From assembly GCA_009746045.1 (NCBI GenBank), contig RPFO01001268.1, forward strand, positions 1-40,000: a stretch of 40,000 nt of DNA, in the 5' to 3' direction. Shown one piece after another: positions 28,479-38,851 of this stretch. Both the position numbers and the translations under genes were made by a program. The DNA is from Mesostigma viride (taxonomy: Eukaryota; Streptophyta; Mesostigmatophyceae; Mesostigmatales; Mesostigmataceae). How positions within the stretch are numbered: position 1 is the first letter of the stretch; every line of letters begins with the position of its first letter. The notes beneath the pieces were generated by a model, which was given only the letters and a program-made list of their open reading frames with translations, ran no database searches and was not told where the DNA came from.

Positions 28479-29662
28479 ATGGCCAGCTGCAAAAGAAAAA
28501 TGTCGACCAACAGACAGGACCTGTCGCCGGGAACCCTGTCGGCATTAAGGGCGAGACAGGCTTTTAATTCACGGACTTACAGACTGCGTACATGCACCGC
28601 TTTGCATAGGGTGTCGCGTGTGTTCAACGCCGCGGACTCGCACGCTCGCAGGGACGTTGAGCTGCAAACCAATGCACCGTCGGATTGGAGCATTGCATTG
28701 CAGCGGCTGACGAATTATGATCAAAAGGTTTCTCACAGCGCTAGCAAGTTGACGCATGTCATCGCAGTTAAATTGTCAGGTGACCGGATAGGAAAAGGTG
28801 CTCATGGCACGTTATACGCTATCCCTGCTAGCTCGAGGGCACCAGGTGGCGAGGCTACGCTAGTGGTAAAGCTGGCAAGCCTTCGACGAGACACGCTGCT
28901 GGTGAACTACCAGGAGGCTGTTATAACCGCCGTTGTGGCAGTGGCCAAGGAGGCCGGTTTCATGTCTATAGCTGGCCCGCAGGTCTGCCCTGCAGTAGAA
29001 GGGCTCTGGTCCACGTGCGGTGAAGTAGGTGGTATTGTCATGGAGAGAATGAGTGGTGACTTGCATGCTGCCCGTGATGCCCCGGAAAATCAGCGTGTTT
29101 TCGAAGTTTGCTCACCCAGCGTCCTTGCAGACTGTGCAAAGGCATTGGCTGGCTTGCACGCCGTTAACATTATACACAATGACGTCAAGCTCGATAATTT
29201 TCTCTACACCATGGCGCCAGGACTTGTGCACATCCGATAATCCGTATTGCAGATCTCGGCCTGGCGACAAGAGGGGGGGAACGGATTTTCACGCATCAGG
29301 CTGGTAAGGATCGTCAGCCTCGGTGGCATCCCGCAACAGTGGACCAGCCCGGCATGACAGGAGGGGTGGTGACAGCGCAGCGAGACCATGATGTGTACTC
29401 CTTCCTTGTAATGGTGGTATCCTTGTTTCGGCATAAGGGCCGCGCTCTCTTCGTGAATTCTGTGGATTCAGGGCTATTTAACTTGTGTCACAATGTCTAT
29501 TACCACACCAAAAGGTTGGGCCCCCTTGCTTTCCCGGTACCCACGATGTCTGAAGTGGAGGAGTTGTTTCGCAATGCTCGGCCTTTTGTTTCCAGGCCTT
29601 GCCCAGAGAACGCTCCAGGGACACCACGGAACACGGTGCCCCTCCCGCGTGTCAGGGGTTAG
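28479..29662 (+). pseudogene. Protein kinase, frame broken by an 8-bp insertion
   Basis: An ATP-dependent Ser/Thr-type kinase fold. The ATG at 28479 opens 253 codons. A basic N-terminal extension (1-90) precedes the Gly loop I-G105-x-G-x-x-G110, the ATP-binding K131 (LVVK) and E146 of helix C. The catalytic loop H233-N-D235-V-K237-L-D-N240 is complete, with Asn where most kinases have Arg (HND for HRD), so activation-loop phosphorylation may not be needed. The frame stops at 29238-29240. Beyond it, in the next frame, the protein plainly continues with IADLGLAT (DLG for DFG) and about 130 more codons to the TAG at 29660-29662. The break is ATCCG-ATA-ATCCG (29232-29244), that is, eight extra bases. 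The C-lobe is short and diverged. Confidence 0.8.
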
Positions 29663-29868
29663 GACATGTAGGATACCGTGACAGCAGCTTTGTCGACTTG
29701 GATCCATGTTCTAACATCGTGGTTGCCTTGGTTTACTTATCGGTGATTACTGATGCCTGTTGTACACACGGTGCACATGTCTTATTAATTAACTTATTAA
29801 GTACTAAATTATTATCACGTCTTTTGATTGAGTTAGCCAGCTTTTGCCCATGCACACACATGTCCACA
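29663..29868. other. Spacer after the kinase gene
   Basis: AT-rich, with TTAATTAA motifs. No gene is visible; probably kinase 3' UTR and the left edge of the next repeat-family member. Confidence 0.4.
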
Positions 29869-30762
29869 TTAATTAATTATATAATTAAACTCGTGCTTCC
29901 ACTGGGGAGTCACGGAGCATTAACCCGGATGGATGGAGGGAGGGAGGGAGGGAGGGAGGGAGGGTTTAGGGTGGAGGGAGGGAGGGAGGGAGGGAGGGAG
30001 GGAGGGAGGGAGGGAGGGAGGGAGGGAGGGAGGGAGGAGGGAGGGAGGGAGGGAGGAGGGAGGGAGGGAGGGAGGGAGGGAGGGAGGGAGGGAGGGAGGG
30101 AGGGAGGGAGGGAGGGAGGGAGGGAGGGAGGGAGGGAGGGAGGGAGGGAGGGAGGGAGGGAGGGAGGGAGGGAGGGAGGGAGGGAGGGAGGGAGGGAGGG
30201 AGGGAGGGAGGGAGGGAGGGAGGGAGGGAGGGAGGGAGGGAGGGAGGGTTTAGGGTGGATGGATGGATGGAGGGAGAGGGAGGGAGGGAGGAGGGAGGGA
30301 GGGAGGGAGGGGGAGGGAGGGAGGGAGGGAGGGAGGGAGGGAGGGAGGGAGGGAGGGAGGGAGGGAGGGAGGGAGGAGGAGGAGGGAGGGAGGGAGGGAG
30401 GGAGGGAGGAGGGAGGGAGGGAGGGAGGGAGGGAGGGAGGGAGGGAGGGAGGGAGGGAGGGAGGGAGGGAGGGAGGGAGGGAGGGGAGGGAGGGAGGGAG
30501 GGAGGAGGGAGGGAGGGAGGGAGGGAGGGAGGGAGGGAGGGAGGGAGGGAGGGAGGGAGGGAGGGAGGGAGGGAGGGAGGGAGGAGGGAGGGAGGGAGGG
30601 AGGAGGGAGGGAGGGAGGGAGGGAGGGAGGGAGGGAGGGAGGGAGGGAGGGAGGGAGGGAGGGAGGGAGGGAGGGAGGAGGAGGGAGGGAGGGAGGGAGG
30701 GAGGGAGGGAGGGGTGCACGCAATCCTAACGGTCAAAGCTATCTACAAAACAGTTCTAGGTT
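29869..30762 (+). mobile_element. Repeat-family member with (GGGA)n core
   Basis: Left flank TTAATTAATTATATAATTAA, then ACTCGTGC and GTCACGGAGCATTAACCC; right flank CACGCAATCCTA, then CGGTCAAAGCTATCTACAA. Both flanks recur around the (GGAT)n array at 32523-33590 in the same orientation. I treat it as a dispersed element of unknown class whose core is a tetranucleotide array. No ORF except those forced by the array. Confidence 0.6.
29930..30714. repeat. (GGGA)n tetranucleotide array
   Basis: About 785 bp of GGGA units starting with a few GGAT units and interrupted by GGAGGA variants. GGTTTAGGGTGGA occurs twice (near 29965 and 30247), each time next to GGAT-like units, suggesting an internal duplication. 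Open frames on both strands (Gly-Arg-Glu or Leu-Pro-Ser repeats) are artefacts of the repeat. Confidence 0.95.
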
Positions 30763-31154
30763 CTCTTTGTGATGGTCGCGACCCTAGGGGTCTTGGTTGG
30801 CATGCCGCCCTCGTTTGAAAACACGTTCCTTCCCCACTGCATGGGGCTTGTTGGCCTCTATGACCTGCACAGTCACGTGTCTATTAATTAATCAATAAAT
30901 TCATGACCATGGGCCCACGTGGCCATGTCCATCATCTTTCTCCAAATCACTTAACCCGTAGTCCGTAAATGTTATGTTATAACATAACATTTGACTCCCC
31001 GCCAAAAACGGCGCCGCGCCAGTGGCGCCGCGCCACTTCTGGCGGATGCCACGTGTCCGGTGGGTCCGGGGACACTTAGGGACGAAGGTGATGCATAGGT
31101 TTGGGTGTTATATTCGCCATAGCCTGGTAATTACAACGTGTATTGAGAAAGTAT
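30763..31154. other. Non-coding spacer with palindromes
   Basis: Contains a 26-bp perfect palindrome (30967-30992) and two direct copies of GGCGCCGCGCC (31010-31020, 31024-31034). No coding sequence is seen. It probably belongs to the promoter region of the candidate exon at 31204. Confidence 0.45.
30967..30992. repeat. 26-bp perfect palindrome
   Basis: AAATGTTATGTTA followed exactly by its reverse complement. It could form a cruciform or bind a dimeric factor. Confidence 0.85.
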
Positions 31155-31174
31155 CACGTGACTTTGGCGGGAAA
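31155..31174 (+). promoter_or_regulatory. G-box plus E2F-like site
   Basis: CACGTG (31155-31160) and TTTGGCGGGAAA (31163-31174) lie side by side. The second is a near-ideal E2F site, typical of cell-cycle promoters. A CG-rich stretch and an ATG at 31204 follow within 30 bp. Confidence 0.45.
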
Positions 31175-31203
31175 TTTTCACTCGCGCGCGCACGTAACTA
31201 GAT

Positions 31204-31636
31204 ATGGCTGCCAGCGTGCCGCTGTCACGAAATTTTTGCGTCTCGCGGCTTGTAACGGTTCAGAATGTTGCTCAGAATGATGATGCATGATTTTCGTAGG
31301 TCAGGGGTGGCCAGATGTATAGCATTGGTAAAATACAGGTAGGAAATTACTGCTTTCTTGGTCGTCAGTACCATATGAGTAATGGCATGTCATATTTTGA
31401 TTTTCTTCTTATGGCCCGGCAGTCTGCGCCAGCCCGAGCACCCAGTTTTGATACGGGACATCCGCAGCAGCGTCCCTGTGAATTCGGATGCGTTTATAGG
31501 TCATCTTTGCTCAGAACATCAACCTGGTAACCATGGCGGATGCATTCATTATGCGGCTATGGCGGCCTATGCCTGGAAAGCATTAGCCAGTGTGAGATAT
31601 GAGGGTCCCGGCCAGCAGAAGCCGGAAAGGTCGTGA
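31204..31636 (+). CDS. Candidate two-exon gene of unknown function
   Basis: The first exon candidate, 31204-31251 (MAASVPLSRNFCVSRL), is followed by donor GTAACG. A second open region after the acceptor-like ATGGCCCGGCAG (AG at 31421-31422) can be read in two frames. One, to a TGA ending at 31636, contains FIGHLCSEHQPGNHGGCIHY with clustered Cys/His. The other ends at 31530. Phases do not settle which is right. The promoter-like sites just upstream are the main support. Confidence 0.25.
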
Positions 31637-32460
31637 TCAAGCCAGGTACGGCAACGTGTTTGCATGTTGTTTGCCGCGGAATACGCCTGCCATGCATCAT
31701 AGTTGACGAGTTTATTGGTGCAGCATTTAGCAAGCTTCCATGCCTGCTGTAAAGAGTGGTATCAGCCCTGTGAGTGCTCAGTTTATGGCATTTCCTTACA
31801 GTATACAACCCCGTTAGTTCAGGTAGGCAACCCGTTTGCATTCCAGCACTTTTGCCAGTCTTTTGTAGCTTGTTATAATGCATTGCTGTGTTGCATGTCA
31901 TAGATGGCTGTCTACGCGCGTGTAACCCACACACGTATATGAGCGTGGCGCCATGTGCAAAACTCAATTCTGAGTGGCCCCCCCTGGTATGGGGATGCCT
32001 GAACTACCTAATAAAATTATCCAACCTTGACATTGGTGTTTACAACCCTCCCCTGAAAAAAAGGGGGGGGGGTCCATGGTGTGATGCATGAAAATGTTCG
32101 TCTTTTGTCCAACTTTGACTGAGAATATCATGCAACCCACTTACGGGACTCAAGATATTATTGCATATTCTGAAAGCCCTTGAAGTGTAAATATTCCTAG
32201 CACCTTGGTTGAGGGTATTTGGAGTAGCGGTCAGGGAGTTATGATTTTTTTCATTTTCAGGGGTATTTGTTTGCAAAAAATGGCAATACGGACTATGGGT
32301 TAAAGAGGACTAGCACCCCCATGCATGTCCTCTGCACATGCGGAGACGCCAATTCATCAGTTTAAATTTTGTATTCAACTCGTGACACGCCAATTAATTA
32401 ATAAGCTAGTTAATTAATTAATTAATTTTGTGCACATTAATTAATTAATTAATAGACACG
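31637..32460. other. Non-coding spacer
   Basis: Short frames only. A G run (GGGGGGGGG near 32065) and dense TTAATTAA tracts (32390-32455) mark the approach to the next repeat-family member. Confidence 0.45.
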
Positions 32461-32575
32461 TGCTCCGTGACTCCGCGACGCGAGCACGAGTTTATTTAAT
32501 TAATTAATTTGCTGCTGGAATACATTAATGAATTATATAATTAAACTCGTGCTCGCGTCGCGGAGTCACGGAGCA
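32461..32575. repeat. 34-bp perfect inverted repeat
   Basis: Arm 32461-32494 (TGCTCCGTGACTCCGCGACG...) is the exact reverse complement of 32542-32575, with a 47-bp AT-rich loop. The right arm is the left flank of the (GGAT)n array. The (GGGA)n member has a diverged version of that flank but no matching left arm. Confidence 0.9.
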
Positions 32576-33590
32576 TTAACCCCGATGGATGGATGGATGG
32601 ATGGATGGATGGATGGATGGATGGATGGATGGATGGATGGATGGATGGATGGATGGATGGATGGATGGATGGATGGATGGATGGATGGATGGATGGATGG
32701 ATGGATGGATGGATGGATGGATGGATGGATGGATGGATGGATGGATGGATGGATGGATGGATGGATGGATGGATGGATGGATGGATGGATGGATGGATGG
32801 ATGGATGGATGGATGGATGGATGGATGGATGGATGGATGGATGGATGGATGGATGGATGGATGGATGGATGGATGGATGGATGGATGGATGGATGGATGG
32901 ATGGATGGATGGATGGATGGATGGATGGATGGATGGATGGATGGATGGATGGATGGATGGATGGATGGATGGATGGATGGATGGATGGATGGATGGATGG
33001 ATGGATGGATGGATGGATGGATGGATGGATGGATGGATGGATGGATGGATGGATGGATGGATGGATGGATGGATGGATGGATGGATGGATGGATGGATGG
33101 ATGGATGGATGGATGGATGGATGGATGGATGGATGGATGGATGGATGGATGGATGGATGGATGGATGGATGGATGGATGGATGGATGGATGGATGGATGG
33201 ATGGATGGATGGATGGATGGATGGATGGATGGATGGATGGATGGATGGATGGATGGATGGATGGATGGATGGATGGATGGATGGATGGATGGATGGATGG
33301 ATGGATGGATGGATGGATGGATGGATGGATGGATGGATGGATGGATGGATGGATGGATGGATGGATGGATGGATGGATGGATGGATGGATGGATGGATGG
33401 ATGGATGGATGGATGGATGGATGGATGGATGGATGGATGGATGGATGGATGGATGGATGGATGGATGGATGGATGGATGGATGGATGGATGGATGGATGG
33501 ATGGATGGATGGATGGATGGATGGATGGATGATGGATGGATGGATGGGGACACGCAATCCTACCGGTCAAAGCTATCTACAACATGAAGC
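32523..33590 (+). mobile_element. Repeat-family member with (GGAT)n core
   Basis: Same flanks as the member at 29869-30762: ATTATATAATTAAACTCGTGC...GTCACGGAGCATTAACCC on the left and CACGCAATCCTA plus CGGTCAAAGCTATCTACAA on the right. The core is pure GGAT. The class is unknown; no TSD is evident. Confidence 0.6.
32585..33546. repeat. (GGAT)n tetranucleotide array
   Basis: About 960 bp, roughly 240 units, almost without error apart from one GAT-GAT slip near 33530. The MDGW and HPSI repeat frames on the two strands are artefacts. Confidence 0.97.
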
Positions 33591-34624
33591 CAACACTGTT
33601 GTATCTAAGCTCTCTACCCTACGGGTCCTGTCTAGCGTGCTTCCTGGAATACATGGAGGTGCGTGTGCACTTGTGCACCCAGATCGAGTAGGTGGCATTT
33701 TACACCCATCACCAACAGGTTGTATCACATAATGTAGTAAAAACCCTATTAACTGGGACATGGACGCATGGTGATCCAACGCCATATTTGAAGTGAGACA
33801 ACTAATATGCCCCTAGTCAGCTGCACATGTGTTACATGATTTCATGTTATTAATTCCTATATTTGTAACACGTACCTTTCGAACATAACAAATTAATTCA
33901 TGGAATAGTATGATTCGTGTGGCCGTTGTGGGGTCGCGGACAACTTCTTTTCCCCAACAAAGATAGTGGATGTCTCCCCAAGACGGTGCTATGTACATGT
34001 AGGTCCACTACTATATAGCCTAAACACAGCGGCCCAGACTTAATTAGTAACTCGCTCCTGCTGGGGCCCTCGTGGATCAAAATAACCCTAAGAATTATAG
34101 TTGTCTCGACTGCTAGCTACCATGATATCCTTGATGGCCGATACACAACAACAGGGGAACGGATACACCCGTCCTTCTTTCAGTAGAAAGGATCTAGTCA
34201 GGTCACAGGTGCCATCTGAAATGCTCAGTAGCACCGCCTGGCATCTATACAGTGTGGGTGCAATATATTTAAAACAGTCCCAAGGTCAGCAGATGCATAG
34301 GGGATGCAATCACACCAGGCTGTCTCCTTTACACCATGCAGGGTCATCCTTACCCTGGGTAGTAAAACATATTATCATGGGCGTGGAGCCTTCTTGACAA
34401 AGCTGCATGGGCATTAATGCAATGTGTGCAACAAGTGTGCTCGATCCATGTGGGCCTTGTTCATCATGCATTCGTCCAGGAATACATCTCTCACTCCATA
34501 CATGTGTCCAGGATTCAAGTTTTGTACCTATGCTCCTGTCAGGCCATGACAGGATGAAACTGGAGCTGCAGCTATTGAGACAAAGCCGGGAACCCCATGG
34601 GATACATGCGTGCATGGTGAACAC
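33591..34624. other. Spacer with no gene recognised
   Basis: Frames up to 104 codons on either strand lack motifs or splice support. The right part is likely the 3' UTR of the minus-strand gene ending at 34625. Confidence 0.45.
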
Positions 34625-37600
34625 CTAAACAGGGTGTGCCTCAGCCACAATATACATGCAGGCTTGCGTGTCCTTGGCCCTGTCGCCAATTGCACCTTGC
34701 AAGGGCATGGTGTACGTGGGGTGAACTAAACTGTCCACTTCACGCCACGCCGCGGCCCTGCCAGCGCGCCGTAGGAGCTGCCAGTGCTTCTCCTGTTTAT
34801 ACACGAGGACGGCGCAGAGCCACGCAGTCACCTCGTACCTTTTACGCTCTTCGCCCCCCACCGTGATGCGTACCACGATCTCTTCCGGCAGTTGGTGCGC
34901 AGTCTCTGCCGGCAGAGTCTCCATGAAGAAGTCCATGACCGGGATCATGGTCGGGACAGTCTTGAAGACTCGTACAGGGCGTTCATGGAAACCCGCGCAC
35001 CCAGGGGTGCACAACGTCTTAAAGTTGGTGCCGCACCCTTGGGTCAGCGCCATCTGGATGGCCTCGACGATGGAGTGTCCACCATTCTTAGGCGTGCACT
35101 TAAAGTGGCAGTCGATAGGAAGCTTCACGAGCAGCTCCTCCGTGGGGCGACATGTGTGGCCTACTTCGCGGAGGTCGCACCCCTGCAGATGCCACATCAC
35201 AGTCGTCAAGCAGCTGGCAGCACCCAGGTGTTTGCCCACCCGCAACTGCGCTGCATCAGCGCATCCTTTGTGCACCCTCTTCTGCCACTTCTCGTGATTC
35301 TTGCGCGGCTCTGTATCGATAGCGATAAACCACCGGATGATGCACGTGCCCAGCTCGCATCGCTGGGGGTCATGGGCGCGACCCCTCGCTCGACCCGTGA
35401 GAAGCTGTGCTAGCCCGACCCCGCCACCAGACACCACCGCAGCTCCCGCGTTGGCAAACTCGATGGCAGCGTCTGGGGCACAGCTGTTTCCCCCATCCCC
35501 GTGTGCTCCCGGCCAGCCTTCACCCTGTGCTCACCGTGCTTTCTCAACAGTTCCGCACTCTCCGTGCAGTGCCTGCAGTCCTCGTCGGGACCAGGACACT
35601 CAGGCGGAAATGCCGGGTCAGTGGTGCGATCGATCTCCACAGGGCTGGCAGTCCCTGCATCATCATCATCCCGAGCAAGGTCGAGGGGAAGATCGGCGCA
35701 GTCTCCCGCCTTCACCCCCGCTGCCTTCTCACTCGACTGTGGCCCTGGCGGCTTCCCCACCGTCCCCTCTGCCGCCGCACTCGCCTGAGGATCGACCACC
35801 ACCACTACCTTCATCGCCGCCTCCGCTCTCTGCCTCGCACCACGCTTCCCCTTCTGCAGCGCCTCCGCCTTCCCCCCCGTCTCCCCCTCCGCCGCCATCC
35901 TCTCTGGAACTCCCTCGTCCCCCCCCGTACCCGCCGCCTCCGCCTTGCCCCCCGTCCCCACCTCCACACCCCTCGAGTCTGGATCTCCGTCCTTCCCCCC
36001 CGTGTTCGACGTCTCCGCAGCCTGCTGTGCAGCCCGCCTCCTCCTCGTCTGCGGCCCTGGCGACGCCACTACCACCTTCCTCTTCTTCTTTTTTGGCTTC
36101 CCAATGACGCTGACGCTAGGCTCCTCATCGGTGGAGGACAACTCAACCACCACCGCCGCCCCCCCCGTCCCCGCTTCCTCAGCCTCCGCCTCCGCCCCCG
36201 GCCCCACCTCCGCATGCCTCGAGTCTGGATCTCCCTCCCCCCCCCCCTCCCCGCCGCCTCCGCCTTCCCCCCCGTGTCCCCCTCCGCCGCCATCGTCTCT
36301 GGAACTCCCTCCTCCACCCCCCTCCCCGCCGCCTCCGCCTTCCCCCCGTGTCCCCCTCCGCCGCCATCGTCTCTGGAACTCCCTCCTCCACCCCCTCCCC
36401 GCCGCCTCCGCCTTCCCCCCCGTGTCCCCCTCCGCCGCCATCGTCTCTGGATCTCCCTCCTCCACCCCCCTCCCCGCCGCCTCCGCCTTCCCCCCCGTGT
36501 CCCCCTCCGCCGCCATCGTCTCTGGAACTCCCTCCCCCACCCCCCTCCCCGCCGCCTCCGCCTTCCCCCCGTGTCCCCCTCCGCCGCCATCGTCTCTGGA
36601 ACTCCCTCGTCCCCCCCGTCCCCGCCGCCTCCGCCTTCCTCGATCCCGCCTCCGCCCCCGTCTCCCCCTCCTCCGCCATCGTCTCTGGAATTCCCTCGTC
36701 CCCCCCGTCCCCGCCGCCTCCGCCTTCCTCCCCGCCTCCGCCCCCGTCTCCCCCTCCTCCGCCATCGTCTCTGGAACTCCCTCGTCCTCCCCCGTCCCCG
36801 CCGCCTCCGCCTTCCTCCCCGCCTCCGCCCCCGTCTCCCCCTCCTCCGCCATCGTCTCTGGAACTCCCTCGTCCCCCCCGTCCCCGCCGCCTCCGCCTTC
36901 CTCCCCGCCTCCGCCCCCGTCTCCCCCTCCTCCGCCATCGTCTCTGGAACTCCCTCGTCCCCCCCGTCCCCGCCGCCTCCGCCTTCCTCCCCGCCTCCGC
37001 CCCCGTCTCCCCCTCCTCCGCCATCGTCTCTGGAACTCCCTCGTCCCCCCCCGTCCCCGCCACCTCCGCCTCTGCCCCCGGCCCCTGTGCCGCCCTCCCC
37101 GGCTGCCCAGTGGCCTGCTTCTTCGGCAGTCTCCCTGCCGTTGCCAGGCCCTCGCGGAGCGGCCCAGTGGCCTGCTTCTTCGGCAGTCTCCCTGCCGTTG
37201 CCAGGCCCTCGCGGGGCTGCACTGTGGCCTGCTTCTTCGGCAGTCTCCCTGCCGTTGCCAGGCCCTCGGGGGGCTGCCCAGTGGTCGCATGTCCTGGCTG
37301 CCCAAGTGGAGCCGTTACTCCATGCATGTGGACATTGCCTCCCAGCTGCATGTTCCCACAGAATAAAGTAAAACAAGTAGTTTAGGGGAAAGGTGTAAGG
37401 CCCCCGGCAAAAAGGATGCGTATTCTCTTCCATTACACCCATCCATGCATGCCAGCACCCCATTACACTCGTGCACGCATGCCAGCACCCCATTACACCC
37501 ATCCACGCATGCCAGCACCCCATTACACCCATCCACGCATGCCAGCACCCCATTACACCCATCCACGCATGCCAGCACCCCATTACACCCATCCACGCAT

Positions 37601-38826
37601 GCCAGCACCCCATGACACTCGTCCATGCATGCCAGCACCCCATTACACCCACATTCTTTCCGTCCTGTTGCCAATACCATCTGGCTGTCATCCTACTCAA
37701 TTCCAATTCTCTGCCCCCCTCCCCCCTTGGACACGTCTCCTTGCAACTGTAACTTTGGCTTCCCCTCCCATCTGTATGCTTCTACATCTCTTCAGCATCT
37801 GGTCCAATGCCGCCCCCCCTCACCCCTCTCGTGCCACAGATTGAGTGCTGAGAGAAAGCGGGTTACGCATTGAGTCATTCATGCAGTATCAGCAAAGAGT
37901 ACAGCCGATATTCACATGTCCAGAGGCGCACACGCCTCCGTGACTGCCGTCATCGCCCGCTAACGCAGGGAGCGGCATATGCGTGTGCTGTGCCTCACAT
38001 TTTTGCACGTCACCCGGAGAGAAACATCAGGCCACATAATGCTGTCACATATGAATAAGTCATCAACGCGCTGTTCCCATATGCAAATAAAGATTGTCGT
38101 CAACATGTTGCATGCAACAAGCAATCACACAGTCGCCTACCTGAGCAGACAGTGCCATGTGTGCCAGCGTGCGCGGCTCGAAGGAGCCCTCCCCCGCATT
38201 AACCAACGGAGCCGCCAGGTGGGGCAACGACGCCACTGCGCGGTCGCACATCATCTGACACAACGCCGCGGCCTCCCTGACAAGTGAATACCCCGGCGGT
38301 CCCGACAACCCTTCTCCAGGTACAGCTGCCGCCTGCGAGCACGCACCCACTGGGTCCTGCATCTCCATAGGCTCACTGGTGGCGTGCCCCGTGACGGCTC
38401 CCTGCGATGGGCCCTCTACCCCAGGCGTGCCTGTGGCCTTTTTGCACCTGGCATCCTTCCATCCCATCTTCTCCTTCAGACACTGGCCGCTCCAATAATC
38501 AACCGCCCGCGTTAGTTGCTTCCTCTGCACACATGTCAAGGATATGCACAAATCAGCACAGCCACGGTTTACAGCAACAACACATGAGAAGAACAGTCCA
38601 CACATGTCCAGCATTGCTGTTCATGCTTCCTCTAACTTCGTAGTAGTATACAAACATCCATGTACACGTGCAGCACATGAAGAAGCAAAGGGGAACTTAC
38701 CGCAACCAAATACGGTGTCTCCTTCACATTCTTCTTCTTCTTCTTCTCACCGCTGACCGCCTGCGCTGGATCTCCCTCGCCCTCATCACTCTCCTCGGTC
38801 CCCGCCACCTCTCCGGGCTTCTCCAT
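34625..38826 (-). CDS. Four-exon gene: low-complexity N-terminus, ubiquitin-protease-like C-terminus
   Basis: Exons on the minus strand: A 38826-38701 (MEKPGEVAGTEESDEGEGDP..., donor GTAAGT); B 38524-38141 (RKQLTRAVDYWSGQCLKEKM..., donor GTAGGC); C about 37345-35535; D 35472-34625. A/B and B/C join in phase 0, C/D in phase 1, across a 62-nt intron (GTGAGC...CCCCAG). Exon D resembles a USP-type cysteine protease: LGAASCLTTVMWHL fits the Cys box (LGNTCFxNxxLQ), CGTNFKTLCTPGC a zinc-like pair, and YEVTAWLCAVLVY then EKHWQLL the His box, with W-R-E-V-D-S-L-V like the W-x3-D-x2-V end. Cys-His spacing (142 residues) is short, so activity is uncertain. Exon C holds 19-aa repeats and a frame-rotating minisatellite. 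No single frame crosses all of exon C, so a hidden intron or lost unit is likely. Confidence 0.5.
36240..37080. repeat. GC-rich minisatellite with 74-bp and 86-bp units
   Basis: Units share CGCCATCGTCTCTGGAACTCCCTC. Successive TCTCTGGA positions are spaced 74, 74, 75, 74, 89, 86, 87, 86 and 86 bp. The left half is the short type and the right half the long type, in which CTCCCCGCCTCCGCCCCCGTC replaces shorter sequence. Most periods equal 2 modulo 3, so the reading frame changes at almost each unit, and all three minus frames stay open because the pyrimidine-rich strand lacks stops. Plus-strand frames are equally open, so length alone is no evidence of coding. Confidence 0.92.
37105..37275 (-). 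repeat. 57-bp tandem repeat, three units, coding
   Basis: A 57-bp period (CCTGCTTCTTCGG at 37114, 37171 and 37228). On the minus strand each unit gives EGLATAGRLPKKQAT plus four variable residues. The unit keeps frame and differences are few. It lies at the start of exon C. Confidence 0.85.
37432..37651. repeat. 30-bp minisatellite in intron
   Basis: Seven units of 30 bp containing GCATGCCAGCACCCCATTACACCCATCCAC (GCCAGCACCC at 37451, then every 30 bp to 37631). It falls inside the proposed intron 37346-38140. Confidence 0.93.
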
Positions 38827-38851
38827 GGCCTCTGATTACCAGCTGCGACAG

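Noticed and set aside
29963-30260. TTTAGGG motifs suggesting telomeric DNA
   Set aside because: Only two isolated copies inside a purine array. No tandem telomere repeat.
29599-30818. Long Gly-Arg-Glu and Leu-Pro-Ser frames
   Set aside because: They are forced by the (GGGA)n array in the same way.
32528-33732. Very long frames (over 320 codons) on both strands
   Set aside because: They are forced by the (GGAT)n array: four-base units without stops give MDGW or HPSI repeats in every frame. No splice, start or composition support.
34101-34628. 98- to 104-codon ORFs on both strands
   Set aside because: No motif or splice support. Likely 3' UTR of the minus-strand gene.
35301-37385. Plus-strand Pro/Ser-rich ORFs of 268-654 codons
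   Set aside because: They are mirrors of the GC-rich minisatellite. The minus-strand gene model has matching splice sites and phases, while the plus strand shows none.
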